Source of the DNA: UBA6115 sp050953005
GTDB lineage: Bacteria > Bacillota > Clostridia > Christensenellales > Aristaeellaceae
Assembly (NCBI GenBank): GCA_050953005.1
Contig: JBMNLV010000005.1
Span: forward strand, 124,001-188,000
Length of the DNA stretch: 64,000 nucleotides
Direction: 5' to 3'
Below the pieces are notes generated by a model that did no database searches, was not told where the DNA came from, and saw nothing but the letters and a program-made list of their open reading frames with translations. Both the position numbers and the translations under genes were made by a program. Of the stretch, positions 50,558 through 60,138 are shown piece by piece (position 1 is the stretch's first letter; each line of letters opens with the position of its first letter).

Positions 50558-51520
50558 GTGCAAAACACACGGAACGATCTTTTGGGTCCATCCCGCAGGT
50601 CAAAGAAATGGCGGTCTTTGCGGCGCAACGCTCGCATAAACTGGGAGCTGTACGCGATCATCGCGGTGCCCGTGATTTGGCTGTTGATCTTTCATTACTA
50701 CCCGATGTACGGCGTGCAGATCGCCTTCAGGAAATTCACTGTCAGCAAGGGCATCCTGGGCAGCCCCTATGTCGGCTTGCAATACTTTGAGAAGTTCGTT
50801 AAAAGCTACAACTTCAAGCGGGTCGTCAGCAACACGCTGTCCATCAGCATCTACGACCTGATCATGGGCTTTCCTTTTCCCATCATCCTGGCCCTGCTGC
50901 TGAACAACTGCCTGCGCCCGCGCTATAAGAAGTTTGTCCAGATTGTCACCTACATGCCCTACTTTATTTCCACCGTAGTCATGGTGGGCATTATCATCCA
51001 GTTTCTCTCGCCCAAGGTCGGCGTGGTCAACTATGCCATCAAGGCCCTGGGCGGCAATGAAATCGACTTCATGGGACGGCCGGAATACTTCAAACACATC
51101 TATGTTTGGAGCAACATCTGGCAGGGCACGGGCTGGAGCGCGATCATCTACCTGTCCGCGCTGGCCTCGATCGACCCCGGCCTGCACGAGGCCGCCCTGG
51201 TGGACGGCGCCAACCGCTTCAAGCGGATGTGGCACATCGACCTGCCGGGCATTCTGCCCACCATCACCATCATGCTGACCCTGCGAATGGGCAGCATCAT
51301 GAGCGTAGGCTTTGAAAAAGCCTTCCTGATGCAGAACAACCTCAACCTGTCCACCTCGGAGATCATTTCCACCTATGTATACAAGGTCGGCCTGGCCTCT
51401 GCGGCGCCTGACTATTCCTACTCGGCTGCCATCGGCCTGTTCAACTCGGTGATCAATCTGGTGCTGATCGCCACGGTGAACAGGATCAATGCCAGGATCA
51501 ACGAAATCAGCCTGTGGTAA
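50558..51520 (+). CDS. ABC importer permease, LplB-like
   Basis: 320 residues from the GTG at 50558, which has GAGGAG 8 bases upstream; an earlier GTG (50549) overlaps that site. Cytoplasmic basic N-terminus, six membrane segments, EAA loop HEAALVDGANRFKRMWHIDLPGILP. HYYPMYGVQIAFRKF is typical of LplB-type subunits. First gene of an importer operon, 13 bases before its partner. Confidence 0.92.
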   Translation: MQNTRNDLLGPSRRSKKWRSLRRNARINWELYAIIAVPVIWLLIFHYYPMYGVQIAFRKFTVSKGILGSPYVGLQYFEKFVKSYNFKRVVSNTLSISIYDLIMGFPFPIILALLLNNCLRPRYKKFVQIVTYMPYFISTVVMVGIIIQFLSPKVGVVNYAIKALGGNEIDFMGRPEYFKHIYVWSNIWQGTGWSAIIYLSALASIDPGLHEAALVDGANRFKRMWHIDLPGILPTITIMLTLRMGSIMSVGFEKAFLMQNNLNLSTSEIISTYVYKVGLASAAPDYSYSAAIGLFNSVINLVLIATVNRINARINEISLW

Positions 51521-51533
51521 GGGAGGAGAAGCC

Positions 51534-52451
51534 ATGACAACGCATCAGCATTCTCACGCGCCCAGGGTCGGCATCAAAAACACGCGCGCAGACAAGGCCT
51601 TCTATTTTATCAACGACAGCCTGATGTTCCTGGCCGTGCTCATCGTGCTCTATCCCCTGATCTATGTGCTCAGCTCCGCTTTTTCATCGCCCACAGCGGT
51701 GTCCCAGGGCCGGGTGGTGCTCTTTCCGGTGGATTTCTCTTTGAGAGGTTTTGAGGAGGTTTTCAGCCACAAGGCCATCGTGACGGGCTTCGCGAACTCC
51801 ATCTTCTATACGGTGGTGGGTACCTCCGTCAACATTGTGATGACCGTGTGTGCGGCCTATCCGCTCTCCCGCAAAGAGATGCCCGGCAGGCGCATCCTGC
51901 TGTTTGTGTTCACCTTTACCATGCTGTTCAACGGCGGCCTCATTCCCAGCTACCTGCTGACTTCCAGGCTGGGTTTGATCAACAAGCGCGCGGTCATGAT
52001 CATCCCCCTGGCCATCAACGTGTTCAATGTCATCATCTGCCGCACCTACTTTGAGACCACCATCCCCGATGAGATTGTGGAGGCGGCCAAGATCGACGGC
52101 TGCAGCCACACCCGCTTCATGGTGACCATGGTCGTCCCCCTGTCCAAGGCCATCATCGCGGTCATGGTGCTCTACTACGGCCTGGGCCACTGGAACTCCT
52201 ATTTCCAGGCCTTTCTCTACATCACGGACAAGACCAAGTTCCCGTTGCAGATCGTGCTGCGTGACATCCTGATCCTCAACCAGGTCAACGACATCATCTC
52301 CGACCCGCTGCTGTACCAGGCCAAGGCCGGCATGGCGCAGCTGCTGAAATACGCGCTCATCGTGGTATCCAGCGCGCCGTTCATGATTGCCTATCCTTTC
52401 GTGGCCAAGCACTTTGTCAAGGGCGTGATGATCGGCGCCGTCAAGGGGTAG
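51534..52451 (+). CDS. ABC importer permease, LplC/YtcP-like
   Basis: 305 residues from the ATG at 51534 (GGGAGGAG 4-5 bases upstream). His-containing cytoplasmic start, six membrane segments, EAA loop VEAAKIDGCSHTRFMVTMVVPL, C-terminus GVMIGAVKG. Followed after 193 bases by the binding-protein gene; that gap holds small GC hairpins (near 52490-52540) that may tune relative expression. Confidence 0.92.
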   Translation: MTTHQHSHAPRVGIKNTRADKAFYFINDSLMFLAVLIVLYPLIYVLSSAFSSPTAVSQGRVVLFPVDFSLRGFEEVFSHKAIVTGFANSIFYTVVGTSVNIVMTVCAAYPLSRKEMPGRRILLFVFTFTMLFNGGLIPSYLLTSRLGLINKRAVMIIPLAINVFNVIICRTYFETTIPDEIVEAAKIDGCSHTRFMVTMVVPLSKAIIAVMVLYYGLGHWNSYFQAFLYITDKTKFPLQIVLRDILILNQVNDIISDPLLYQAKAGMAQLLKYALIVVSSAPFMIAYPFVAKHFVKGVMIGAVKG

Positions 52452-52644
52452 GGCATGTAAATCTCAGGAGATCTGGCTTTTCCCGGGTGTTCCGCCCGGA
52501 CAGCCGGATTTTCACAGGCGGCAAAGCGCCTGCATCATTAACGAAACACCATCCAAAAAGGAGGAGGATGTACGAAAAAGGACAAGATCCCGGTTCACAC
52601 TTTTCAACCCGACAAAACGACTACAAAACGGAGGATTATTTGGA

Positions 52645-54294
52645 ATGAAGAAACTGTCCCGTCTACTGAGCATCCTGATGGCGCTTGCCCTGATGACCGG
52701 TGTCCTGGGCGTGTTTGCCGGTGAGGAGCTGGTTGAGTCCGCTTATGGCGGCGTCGCGGTCACCGCGCCCGGCGTCCTGCCCATTGTCAAGGAGCCGGTG
52801 ACCCTGACCATCATGGTCGCGCAGCACGCCAACATTGAGGACTATGTCAACAACAAGATGACGCTGTACCTGGAGGAGCAGACCGGCGTCAAGATCAACT
52901 GGCAAATCATCCCCAGCCAGGACGCCACCCAGCGCGTCAACCTGATGCTGGCCAGCCAGGTGGATATGCCGGACGTCATCATGGTGCCCTCAGGCATGTC
53001 CAACGAGGTCGTGACCGACATGGCCGACCAGGGCATCTTCCTGCGCCTGGACGACATGATTGAGAAGCACGCCTACTGGTACAAGCAGGTCCGCGAGAAG
53101 GATCCCATCCTGCAGACCCTGATGAAGCTGCCTGACGGCTATGAGTATTCCATGCCCAAGGTCGTGCTTTCAGAGCCCAACGCCATGTCCCGCCGCGCCT
53201 GGATCAACAAGAAATGGCTGGACAACCTGGGCCTGGAGCTGCCCACCACCACGGAGGAGCTGTACACCGTGCTCAAGGCCTTTGTGGAGAATGACCCGAA
53301 CGGCAACGGCATCAAGGACGAGATTGGCCTGACGGGCTCCACCGACGGCTGGGCCACCTATCCCGAGGAGTACATCCTCAACTCTTTCATCAAGTACAAC
53401 CGCAACGCCCCCTACTACCTGGACAACGGCAAGTTTGAGGCCGCCTATGACAAGGACGCCTACCGCGAAGGCCTCATCTACATGAACAGCCTGTGCACCG
53501 CCGGCCTGCTGGATCCCGCGACCTATACCCAGAACAACGATGTGCTCAGGCAGCAATTTGACGATCCTGAGATTGCCAAGGTCGGCATGGCGACCGGCGG
53601 CGGTACCTTCATCTGGGCGCCTATGGACGGCGAACGCGTGCGCGAATATGTGCCGCTGCCCCCGCTGAAAGGCCCTGAGGGCGTGCAGTTCACCTATTAT
53701 GAGCCCTACGGCAGCTACTATTCCAACGAGTGGATCATCACCAGCGCCTGCAAGAACCCCGAGGTAGCCTTCAGGTTTGCCGACTTCATGTATTCCCGTG
53801 ACGTCAGCATGAGGAACCGCCTGGGCGAGCCCGGCGTGGACTACGCCATTCCGGAGCCCGGCACCCTGGCCGTTGACGGCAGCGAAGCGCTCTATGATCC
53901 CATCCTGCCCTGGGGCAAGGTCAACTCTGCCCGCTGGGACGAGATCGGCCCGACCTACAACGACTTTGACAACATGGGCGTCCGCGGTGATGACCCCTAC
54001 GAGCTCCAGCTCTACCTGTGGAACACCACCATTGACTGCTATGCCCCCTACAAGCCGCCGGCAGAGATCATCCACAACACCCGTCTCTACTACGAGCCTG
54101 AGGATGCCCGCCGGCTGTCCGAAATCAACACGGACCTGAACAACTACGTGCGCAATTCCCTGGCGGAGTTTGTCACCGGCGTCAGGAACCCCAATGATGA
54201 CGGCCAGTGGCAGAACTACCTCAACGAGCTCAAGGCCATCGGCTACGAGGAGTACATCTCCATCGTCCAGGCCCGCTACGACAAGATGGATTAA
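52645..54294 (+). CDS. Extracellular solute-binding protein, LplA/YtcQ-like
   Basis: 549 residues. Signal peptide MKKLSRLLSILMALALMTGV with cleavage likely after FAG or VFA; again no lipobox cysteine. Contains an EF-hand-like calcium loop DPNGNGIKDEIG at about 216-227, common in this protein family, and many aromatic residues for sugar stacking (YEPYGSYYSNEW). ACGGAGG precedes the ATG by about 10 bases. Third gene of the importer operon; the order permease-permease-binding protein differs from the other importers in the window. Ligand unknown. Confidence 0.9.
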   Translation: MKKLSRLLSILMALALMTGVLGVFAGEELVESAYGGVAVTAPGVLPIVKEPVTLTIMVAQHANIEDYVNNKMTLYLEEQTGVKINWQIIPSQDATQRVNLMLASQVDMPDVIMVPSGMSNEVVTDMADQGIFLRLDDMIEKHAYWYKQVREKDPILQTLMKLPDGYEYSMPKVVLSEPNAMSRRAWINKKWLDNLGLELPTTTEELYTVLKAFVENDPNGNGIKDEIGLTGSTDGWATYPEEYILNSFIKYNRNAPYYLDNGKFEAAYDKDAYREGLIYMNSLCTAGLLDPATYTQNNDVLRQQFDDPEIAKVGMATGGGTFIWAPMDGERVREYVPLPPLKGPEGVQFTYYEPYGSYYSNEWIITSACKNPEVAFRFADFMYSRDVSMRNRLGEPGVDYAIPEPGTLAVDGSEALYDPILPWGKVNSARWDEIGPTYNDFDNMGVRGDDPYELQLYLWNTTIDCYAPYKPPAEIIHNTRLYYEPEDARRLSEINTDLNNYVRNSLAEFVTGVRNPNDDGQWQNYLNELKAIGYEEYISIVQARYDKMD

Positions 54295-54318
54295 ACCCCG
54301 AGCAACCCGAACAACACC

Positions 54319-54356
54319 AACCGCCGCGGGCAGTTTCTGTCCGCGGCGGTTTTATT
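54319..54356 (+). terminator. Terminator of the importer operon
   Basis: Perfect 11-bp stem AACCGCCGCGG / CCGCGGCGGTT with a 10-base loop, then TTATT. Confidence 0.88.
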
Positions 54357-54560
54357 GGATCGCAGGCATCATTTTCCGCGAGGTTCATGCTTTCCCATCA
54401 GCCGGGCCTGTCACGCATCGGTCAAGCATACATTCAAATCAATAAAAAGAGCCGCAGCAGGTCTTATGCTCTGTTGCAGCCCCTTTTATAAAGCAGTCAC
54501 AGTATGGGATAGAATCTTGTTTTGACGCCGTTCTCCGGCTTTCACCAAGGGCGCAGCCCG

Positions 54561-56231
54561 CTACTCAGCCGTGACCCCCAGAATGTCCGCCGCTTCAGCG
54601 GGGCCGTATTTGATCATGTGCTGGGCGATTTCATTGAGCAGCTCCTTGTTGGTGATGTTGCCGGTATGCCCCATGCGCGGGAAGGTGAGGGAGTATCCTT
54701 CGTAATAGGGCTCCGTGGTGGTCTCCAGCCAGTCACCCAGCTTGTACTGGGCGAGGTTGAGATAGTAGCTGTCCATGTCCCCGCCGCGCAGGTGGATCTT
54801 GCCCACCAGGGAGGGCCCGATCTGCGCCCATTTGCTTTGCAGGATCGCGCTCAGGTCAAAGTTTTCCTTCCAGTACGCGGCCACCTCATGGTCGATCACG
54901 CCGGTGAGCGGATCCCAAACGCGTTTGGGGTAGCCGTCCTCGCCCTTGGGCCCGTACACCGCCTCCCAGATGGCCCACTGGCCCAGGCTGATAGGATGCT
55001 CCACCCCGCCCACGGCCGCCTCCCAGAGGCACTCATCCCGGACGGTCCACTGGATGTTGCCGTCCACCTTACGGCAGGAGGGGCGCTCCACCCGGTACCA
55101 GCCCTGGTCGATATAATAGGCGTTCTCATCCTCATAGATGTTGACGATCTGGTGATAGTTGAAGTCGACCGCGTCAGGGCACATAGGCCAGGTGCCGCCG
55201 AAGAAATCCGGGTAGAAGACCTGCATGGCCAGGGCCTCCCAGCCGCCGGTGGAACCGCCGGCCAGCGCGCGCGCCCAGGGCTGGGGCAGAATGGCGAACT
55301 GGCTTTCCAGATAAGGGATCAATTCGGTCACGATCGCGTCGCCCCAGGGGCCCAGGTTGGCCGAGTTGACCGAATAGCCGGTGTCATAAAATATGTTGGC
55401 GTCACGGAAGGTGACCACGATCATCTTGGGCGCCCCGCTGTCCCAGAAGGCATTGAACTCCTCATATGCCGGGCGGCCGGTGCGGCCATAGTTGAGCGGG
55501 GCGTTGCCCGCGGGCCAGTGCCCCTGGTAATACAGCACAGGATACTGCTTGCTCCCGTCATAGCCATTGGGCAAGAGCACGTTGGCGCCGATATACATGT
55601 CCGTGCCCCAGAAGGCGCTGAGAAGCTCGCTTTTGATCTTTACAAACTTGACCATCTCCTGGTCCTGGTAGTTGCCCTGCTGGGTAACCTGCCCCTCCTG
55701 AAGCTCATAGCCCAGGGGGATTTCCTGGTCCAGCACAAAGCTGACCTCGCCCTCGCCCAATGCCAGGGTCCTGGCCTTCGAATACAGGTTATAAGGGTTC
55801 CTTTTGAAGCTGCCTCCCCCGCCATGATCAGCCATGCCCCAGATAACAGAGCCGTCCTGCAGGCTGAACTGCGTGTACTTCACAAAGAAAACCTGCGCGG
55901 CGTATTCCCCCTTGGGGATCTCGCCCATCTGCATCGGCCAGCCGTAAACCTCCGGATCCTCCGCGCTGAGCGTCACGCTGTCCCCGGCCTTCAGGCCGAA
56001 GACCGTCTTGCCGAAGACCGGGCAGCCGGTCACATCGATGTTTTTGTACACCAGGCCGTCTTCGGGCATTTCCTTGTCAAACACGAAGAGCACTCGGCCG
56101 TTGAGCTCGCCTTCCACGTCATCCGGCACAGTCACCTTGACCGTGAAAGCGCCGGGCGAGTCCGCCAGCGCGCCGGGGATCAGAGAGATGCATAAACATG
56201 CAGCCAGAAACAGTCCCGTCCACTTCTTCAC
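54561..56231 (-). CDS. Secreted esterase of the alpha/beta-hydrolase superfamily
   Basis: 556 residues from the GTG at 56231, with AGAGGAGG 8 bases upstream. Signal peptide MKKWTGLFLAACLCISLIPG (cleavage after ALA). Residues 25-205 form a beta-rich N-terminal domain. The esterase domain has GANVLLPNGYDGSKQYPVLYY, nucleophile S327 (LAGGSTGGWEAL), probable acid in RGGDMDSYY and histidine in RMGHTGN. The pattern fits the esterase-D/feruloyl-esterase branch. As a secreted enzyme it could release acyl groups from plant polysaccharide outside the cell. It converges on the importer operon. Confidence 0.82.
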   Translation of the reverse strand: MKKWTGLFLAACLCISLIPGALADSPGAFTVKVTVPDDVEGELNGRVLFVFDKEMPEDGLVYKNIDVTGCPVFGKTVFGLKAGDSVTLSAEDPEVYGWPMQMGEIPKGEYAAQVFFVKYTQFSLQDGSVIWGMADHGGGGSFKRNPYNLYSKARTLALGEGEVSFVLDQEIPLGYELQEGQVTQQGNYQDQEMVKFVKIKSELLSAFWGTDMYIGANVLLPNGYDGSKQYPVLYYQGHWPAGNAPLNYGRTGRPAYEEFNAFWDSGAPKMIVVTFRDANIFYDTGYSVNSANLGPWGDAIVTELIPYLESQFAILPQPWARALAGGSTGGWEALAMQVFYPDFFGGTWPMCPDAVDFNYHQIVNIYEDENAYYIDQGWYRVERPSCRKVDGNIQWTVRDECLWEAAVGGVEHPISLGQWAIWEAVYGPKGEDGYPKRVWDPLTGVIDHEVAAYWKENFDLSAILQSKWAQIGPSLVGKIHLRGGDMDSYYLNLAQYKLGDWLETTTEPYYEGYSLTFPRMGHTGNITNKELLNEIAQHMIKYGPAEAADILGVTAE

Positions 56232-56623
56232 AACCTTGTCCTCCTCTTTTTGTTTCCGCCATTTTAAATCCTTTGCGATGGGCGCATCATACCACCGGAC
56301 AGGCTGTCTGTCAAGCGTCTCTTTGCAATTATTTTCATTTTTTCGGCGTTTTTATTTATTATTATGCAATCCCGAAGGGGTGACAGCGTCTTGGGAAGCG
56401 CAAGATGAGCTTGTTTTAATAATGAATATAGCAGCACCTCTTCAAACGCTTGCTCAACAACAATCAGGCATGGTATGAACGGAATTTTCCGAAGTGTTTT
56501 AAACGGAAGGCAGCATGGCTCTACTCATCGTCTGCACGCTTTTCAGCAAAGGAGGGTCACTGCCGGCGTAAAGCCTTTCCATGCATCCAGCCTTGCCGCT
56601 TGTTAAAGGCAGGGCGCGCAATC
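56232..56623. other. Intergenic region between the esterase and hppA
   Basis: No gene or RNA recognised. The half next to the esterase is AT-rich (56320-56440) and probably holds its promoter on the minus strand; no confident -35/-10 pair was fixed. Confidence 0.4.
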
Positions 56624-56649
56624 AAAAACTGCCGCGTTGACGCGGCAGT
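56624..56649 (-). terminator. Terminator of hppA
   Basis: Perfect 9-bp stem (ACTGCCGCG / CGCGGCAGT, loop TTGA on the plus strand). On the minus strand it is followed by five T. Confidence 0.88.
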
Positions 56650-56682
56650 CAGGGATGCTCTTGTACCTGAGGCGCTTTTGCC

Positions 56683-58866
56683 TTACAGGGTGATTCCCAG
56701 CCAGGCAAGCAGGTTGTTGTTGGCAAAAACCGCCACGGTCACCAGGGAAACGGTGGCCATCATCTTGATGAAGATGTCCAGGCAAGGGCCCACAGTGTCC
56801 TTGAGCGGGTCGCCCACGGTGTCGCCGATGATGGCAGCGTCATGGGCGGCGGAGTGCCTGTCATGGCCCTCAATGGCGCCGGTCTCAATGTATTTCTTAC
56901 CATTGTCCCAGGCGCCCCCGGCGTTGCCGGCGAAAATGGCGATCATAATGGCGCAAATGGTGGAGCCGATGATCAAACCGCCCACAAAGTGCGGGCCCAG
57001 CAGGAAGCCGCACGCCACCGGCACCAGGATGGCCAGCAGGGAGGGCATCTTCATTTCGCCAATGGCGCCCTTGGAGGAAATCTCGATGCAGGTTTTGTAA
57101 TCGGGCTTGGCCTCGCCGGAGAGCAGGCCGGGGATCTCCCGGAACTGGCGGCGCACCTCGTCAACCATCTTGCGCGCGGCCTTGGCCACGGCTTCGATGA
57201 GAATGCCAGAGAAAAGGAAGGGCAGCGCGCCGCCAATCACAGCGCCGGCCAACGTCATGGGCTGAATGATGTTGAGGATCAGCGGGGTGTTGAAATCGTT
57301 GAAGGAATACAGGTAGGAAATCATCAGCGCCAGGGCAGCCAGGGCACCCGAGCCAATCGCAAAGCCCTTGCCGATGGCCGCGGTGGTGTTGCCCACGGAG
57401 TCCAGCGTATCGGTGATGCGGCGCACCTCAGGATCCAGGCCGGTCATCTCCGCGATACCGCCTGCGTTGTCGGCGATGGGCCCGTAGGAGTCCACCGTCA
57501 CAGTAGCCGACACAAAGGACAGCATGCCCATGGCAGCCATGGCTACGCCGTACATGCCTGCCGCGTAATAGGAGAAGATAATACCCATGCCCAGGATAAT
57601 GCACGGCGCCATGGTGGACTTCATGCCAAGCGCCAAACCCTGGGTGATAGTCAGCGCCGGGCCCTCGAGGGAGGCCTGCGCCAGGCGGCGGGTGGGCTCA
57701 AACTCCGCGGAGGTGTAAAACTCAGCTACCATGCCGATCAGCACACCCGATACCACGCCGATGGTGGAAGCAATCCAGGGAGAGACAAAACCCGCGCCAA
57801 AGCCCAGCGTGGTGCGCAGCAAAGAAGCGTCCTGGCCGCCGAACATCGCCCAGGAAACCACAAAGCCGGCCAGGATGGTGACACCCGCGGCCACGTAGGT
57901 GGAGGCGTTGAGGTCCTTGTGTGGGTCATCGGACAGCTTGCGGCGCAGCAACAGCGAAGCGATGCCCGCCACACAGGCGATCAGGCCGATGGCCACAAAA
58001 ATCATCGGGAAGGTAACCAGGCGGTTAAGCAGCTCAGCCGTCATACCAGTGCCCTCGGCCACGGATTTTGAGAACATGTGGTAGGCCAGGATGATGCCCG
58101 AGGCAATAGCGCCCACATAGCTTTCCAGCAGGTCAGAGCCCAGCCCGGCAACGTCGCCCACGTTGTCGCCCACGTTGTCAGCGATGGTGGCGGGATTGCG
58201 GGGGTCGTCCTCAGGGATGTGGGCCTCGGTCTTGCCAACCAGGTCGGCGCCCATATCAGCCGCCTTGGTGTAGATACCGCCACCCACGCGGTTGAACATG
58301 GCCACCATTGAGCAGCCCAGCGCGTAGCCGGACAGCGTCATCGTAAAGGGGTTGATGGCCAGTCCCAGCAGGTTGATGTAGGAAGCCTCGGTCTCAGCCG
58401 CCTGGCCCATGCGGATGCCGAAGACATAGTAGACAATGAACAGGCCCAGCAGCGCGAAGCCGCCTACGGACAGGCCCATGACCGAACTGCCCCGGAAAGC
58501 CACCTTGACGGTTTCCCCGATGTTGCGGCTTTCCAGCGCGCGGTTGGTGACACGCACATTGGCGTAAGTAGCTGACTTCATACCGATCAGCCCGGCCAGA
58601 CCGGACATGATGGAACCGATGACAAGCGCCACTGCGGCATGCCAGGTGGTCAGCACAGCCAGCACAGCCGCGACCACCACCACGGTCAGGTAGAGGATCT
58701 TGTATTCATAGTTGATGAAAGCATTGGCGCCCACGCGGATAGCGGCGGCGATCTCTCTCATTTGCTCGCTGCCCTCGCTCAGGCGCTTCATGCCAAAGTA
58801 GTTGAACGCCGCGAAACACAGCGCCAGGATGGCCGCAAAAAGAACCAACAGAATGATTAGACTCAT
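56683..58866 (-). CDS. hppA: Membrane-bound ion-pumping pyrophosphatase, K+-dependent type
   Basis: 727 residues with about sixteen membrane segments. It hydrolyses pyrophosphate and pumps Na+ and/or H+ out of the cell. Active-site signatures are intact: EAHIPEDDPRNPATIADNVG, DNVGDNVGDVAGLGSDL and IADNAGGIAEM. The motif GNTTAAIGKG carries alanine where K+-independent enzymes have lysine (GNTTKA), so it is a K+-dependent enzyme, a group that includes the Na+ pumps. ATG at 58866 has AAAGGAAG upstream; the frame is open 42 codons earlier without support. Single gene, monocistronic. Confidence 0.96.
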   Translation of the reverse strand: MSLIILLVLFAAILALCFAAFNYFGMKRLSEGSEQMREIAAAIRVGANAFINYEYKILYLTVVVVAAVLAVLTTWHAAVALVIGSIMSGLAGLIGMKSATYANVRVTNRALESRNIGETVKVAFRGSSVMGLSVGGFALLGLFIVYYVFGIRMGQAAETEASYINLLGLAINPFTMTLSGYALGCSMVAMFNRVGGGIYTKAADMGADLVGKTEAHIPEDDPRNPATIADNVGDNVGDVAGLGSDLLESYVGAIASGIILAYHMFSKSVAEGTGMTAELLNRLVTFPMIFVAIGLIACVAGIASLLLRRKLSDDPHKDLNASTYVAAGVTILAGFVVSWAMFGGQDASLLRTTLGFGAGFVSPWIASTIGVVSGVLIGMVAEFYTSAEFEPTRRLAQASLEGPALTITQGLALGMKSTMAPCIILGMGIIFSYYAAGMYGVAMAAMGMLSFVSATVTVDSYGPIADNAGGIAEMTGLDPEVRRITDTLDSVGNTTAAIGKGFAIGSGALAALALMISYLYSFNDFNTPLILNIIQPMTLAGAVIGGALPFLFSGILIEAVAKAARKMVDEVRRQFREIPGLLSGEAKPDYKTCIEISSKGAIGEMKMPSLLAILVPVACGFLLGPHFVGGLIIGSTICAIMIAIFAGNAGGAWDNGKKYIETGAIEGHDRHSAAHDAAIIGDTVGDPLKDTVGPCLDIFIKMMATVSLVTVAVFANNNLLAWLGITL

Positions 58867-59533
58867 GATACTTCCTTTCACCGGCTGCGCCGGGGAGGTT
58901 TTTCCGCCAAACCATACAGCCGGTTTGGCAAACATCTGCCTGCGCGCCCAAAAAAGCGCGCAGTTCCGTTCATATCTATCATTTCCGCACACAGCGGCTG
59001 CATCATGTCAGGGCGGTATTTCTGTTCGTCTCGCACCTGGTGGCGCGTTCTTACAGGCCCCCGCCATGGCCTTGGGGATGGCTGCTGTCAAAAATTCCAC
59101 AAACCCCCACTAATATCACACGTTAGCGCAAGCCGGGCAGAAAATCAACGAATGCTCGTTCTGTTTTGTTTTTATACTGTTTTTACGCTGTATTCAGGCG
59201 GCGCGCCGGATAAATGCGATCAATTTCATCTGCATCCCGCTGTATACAGCTTCTCTTGCCTTCTTCTTCATCCTTGTCGGCACAGGCAATCTGTTTTTGC
59301 CTTGGAAGGTGCGCCGATGCGTATACCTTTTGTGCACCGGCCCCTCAAAATCATTCACGTTGATGCTCAAGTTGGTTTTGTATTCCCGGATTCACAAAAT
59401 CGTCACAAAGCCGTACTGGATAGTATTTGTGGGCTCCCAAAACTGCCCAAAATCGCTAAATCGTTCCTAAAATCGTTCGTCGTCCCCTGAAAATCGTTTC
59501 CCCTGAAAATCGTGAAAATCGTTTCCGCCGAGC
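58867..59533. other. Intergenic region with short AAATCG repeats
   Basis: About 670 bases without a convincing gene; a 161-codon frame (59005-59490) has no ribosome binding site or known motif. At 59450-59521 the hexamer AAATCG occurs six times, including two tandem copies of a 17-base unit beginning CCCCTGAAAATCGT. They end just upstream of the rpmE promoter. The part next to hppA must contain its minus-strand promoter, not fixed here. Confidence 0.5.
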
Positions 59534-59562
59534 TTGCATTCTTATCCCGCGCGTGCTATTAT
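59534..59562 (+). promoter_or_regulatory. Promoter of rpmE
   Basis: TTGCAT (59534-59539), 17-base spacer, TATTAT (59557-59562), preceded by TGC as an extended -10. Confidence 0.75.
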
Positions 59563-59625
59563 ATTTTTTGCGGCTCATGGTTGCGCGCCATGAATCCGAG
59601 CATTACGCGCCAAGAGGTGAACCCG

Positions 59626-59838
59626 ATGAAGAAAGATATCCATCCCAAGTACGGCCCCGCCACGGTGCGCTGTGTGTGCGGCGAGACCTTTGAGACCGGC
59701 TCCATCCGCAAGGACATGCGCGTGGACATTTGTTCCAAGTGCCACCCTTTCTACACCGGCAAGCAGAAGCTGGTGGATACCGGCGGCCGCGTGGACCGTT
59801 TCATGCGCCGCTACGGAAAACAGACCGAGGAAGCCTGA
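59626..59838 (+). CDS. rpmE: 50S ribosomal protein L31
   Basis: 70 residues starting MKKDIHPKYGPATVRCVCGETF and containing CSKCHPFYTGKQ, with the cysteines of the zinc-containing L31 form (CVC ... CSKC). The start at 59626 follows AGAGGTGA and matches the usual L31 N-terminus; the open frame extends further upstream without support. Begins the conserved block leading to prfA. Confidence 0.96.
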   Translation: MKKDIHPKYGPATVRCVCGETFETGSIRKDMRVDICSKCHPFYTGKQKLVDTGGRVDRFMRRYGKQTEEA

Positions 59839-59863
59839 CAGGATATTTTGCTGCCAGACAGGA

Positions 59864-59887
59864 GCGCCCTGACACGGGGCGTTTTTT
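59864..59887 (+). terminator. Terminator of rpmE
   Basis: Stem of 5-6 pairs (CGCCC / GGGCG plus a T-G pair) with six T (59882-59887). The following 250 bases to the next gene show no gene. Confidence 0.75.
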
Positions 59888-60138
59888 CATCAGCGGCGTC
59901 CCGGCAAAACGTATCTGCGCCGCGCCTTTGCACCGGGCGGCAATGGGGGTATAATCCATGCATGGGCAGCCGGACCCGACAGCAAAGCGGGCGGATGGCC
60001 AATGGACCTGCCCTTCCGCGAAGGGAAACGGCCGATCGCGGCCTGTGCAGGCGCCGGATGAACCGGGCCGGACCACAGCGCGGCAAGCGGCCCATCCGGG
60101 CGTTCATGAGTTAATATTACACAAAAAGGAGTATTGTT

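Noticed and set aside
53290..53330. Dockerin domain in the binding protein at 52645
   Set aside because: Only one EF-hand-like loop is present, and such a loop is common in LplA-type binding proteins; there is no paired dockerin repeat.
54522..56195. 557-codon plus-strand frame opposite the secreted esterase
   Set aside because: A shadow of the GC-rich codon pattern; the minus strand has signal peptide, nucleophile motif and ribosome binding site. Similar antisense frames at 15935-17257, 56842-58071 and 39523-40626 were dropped for the same reason.
59005..59490. 161-codon plus-strand frame upstream of rpmE
   Set aside because: No ribosome binding site, no known motif, and it would overlap the likely hppA promoter region and the AAATCG repeats.
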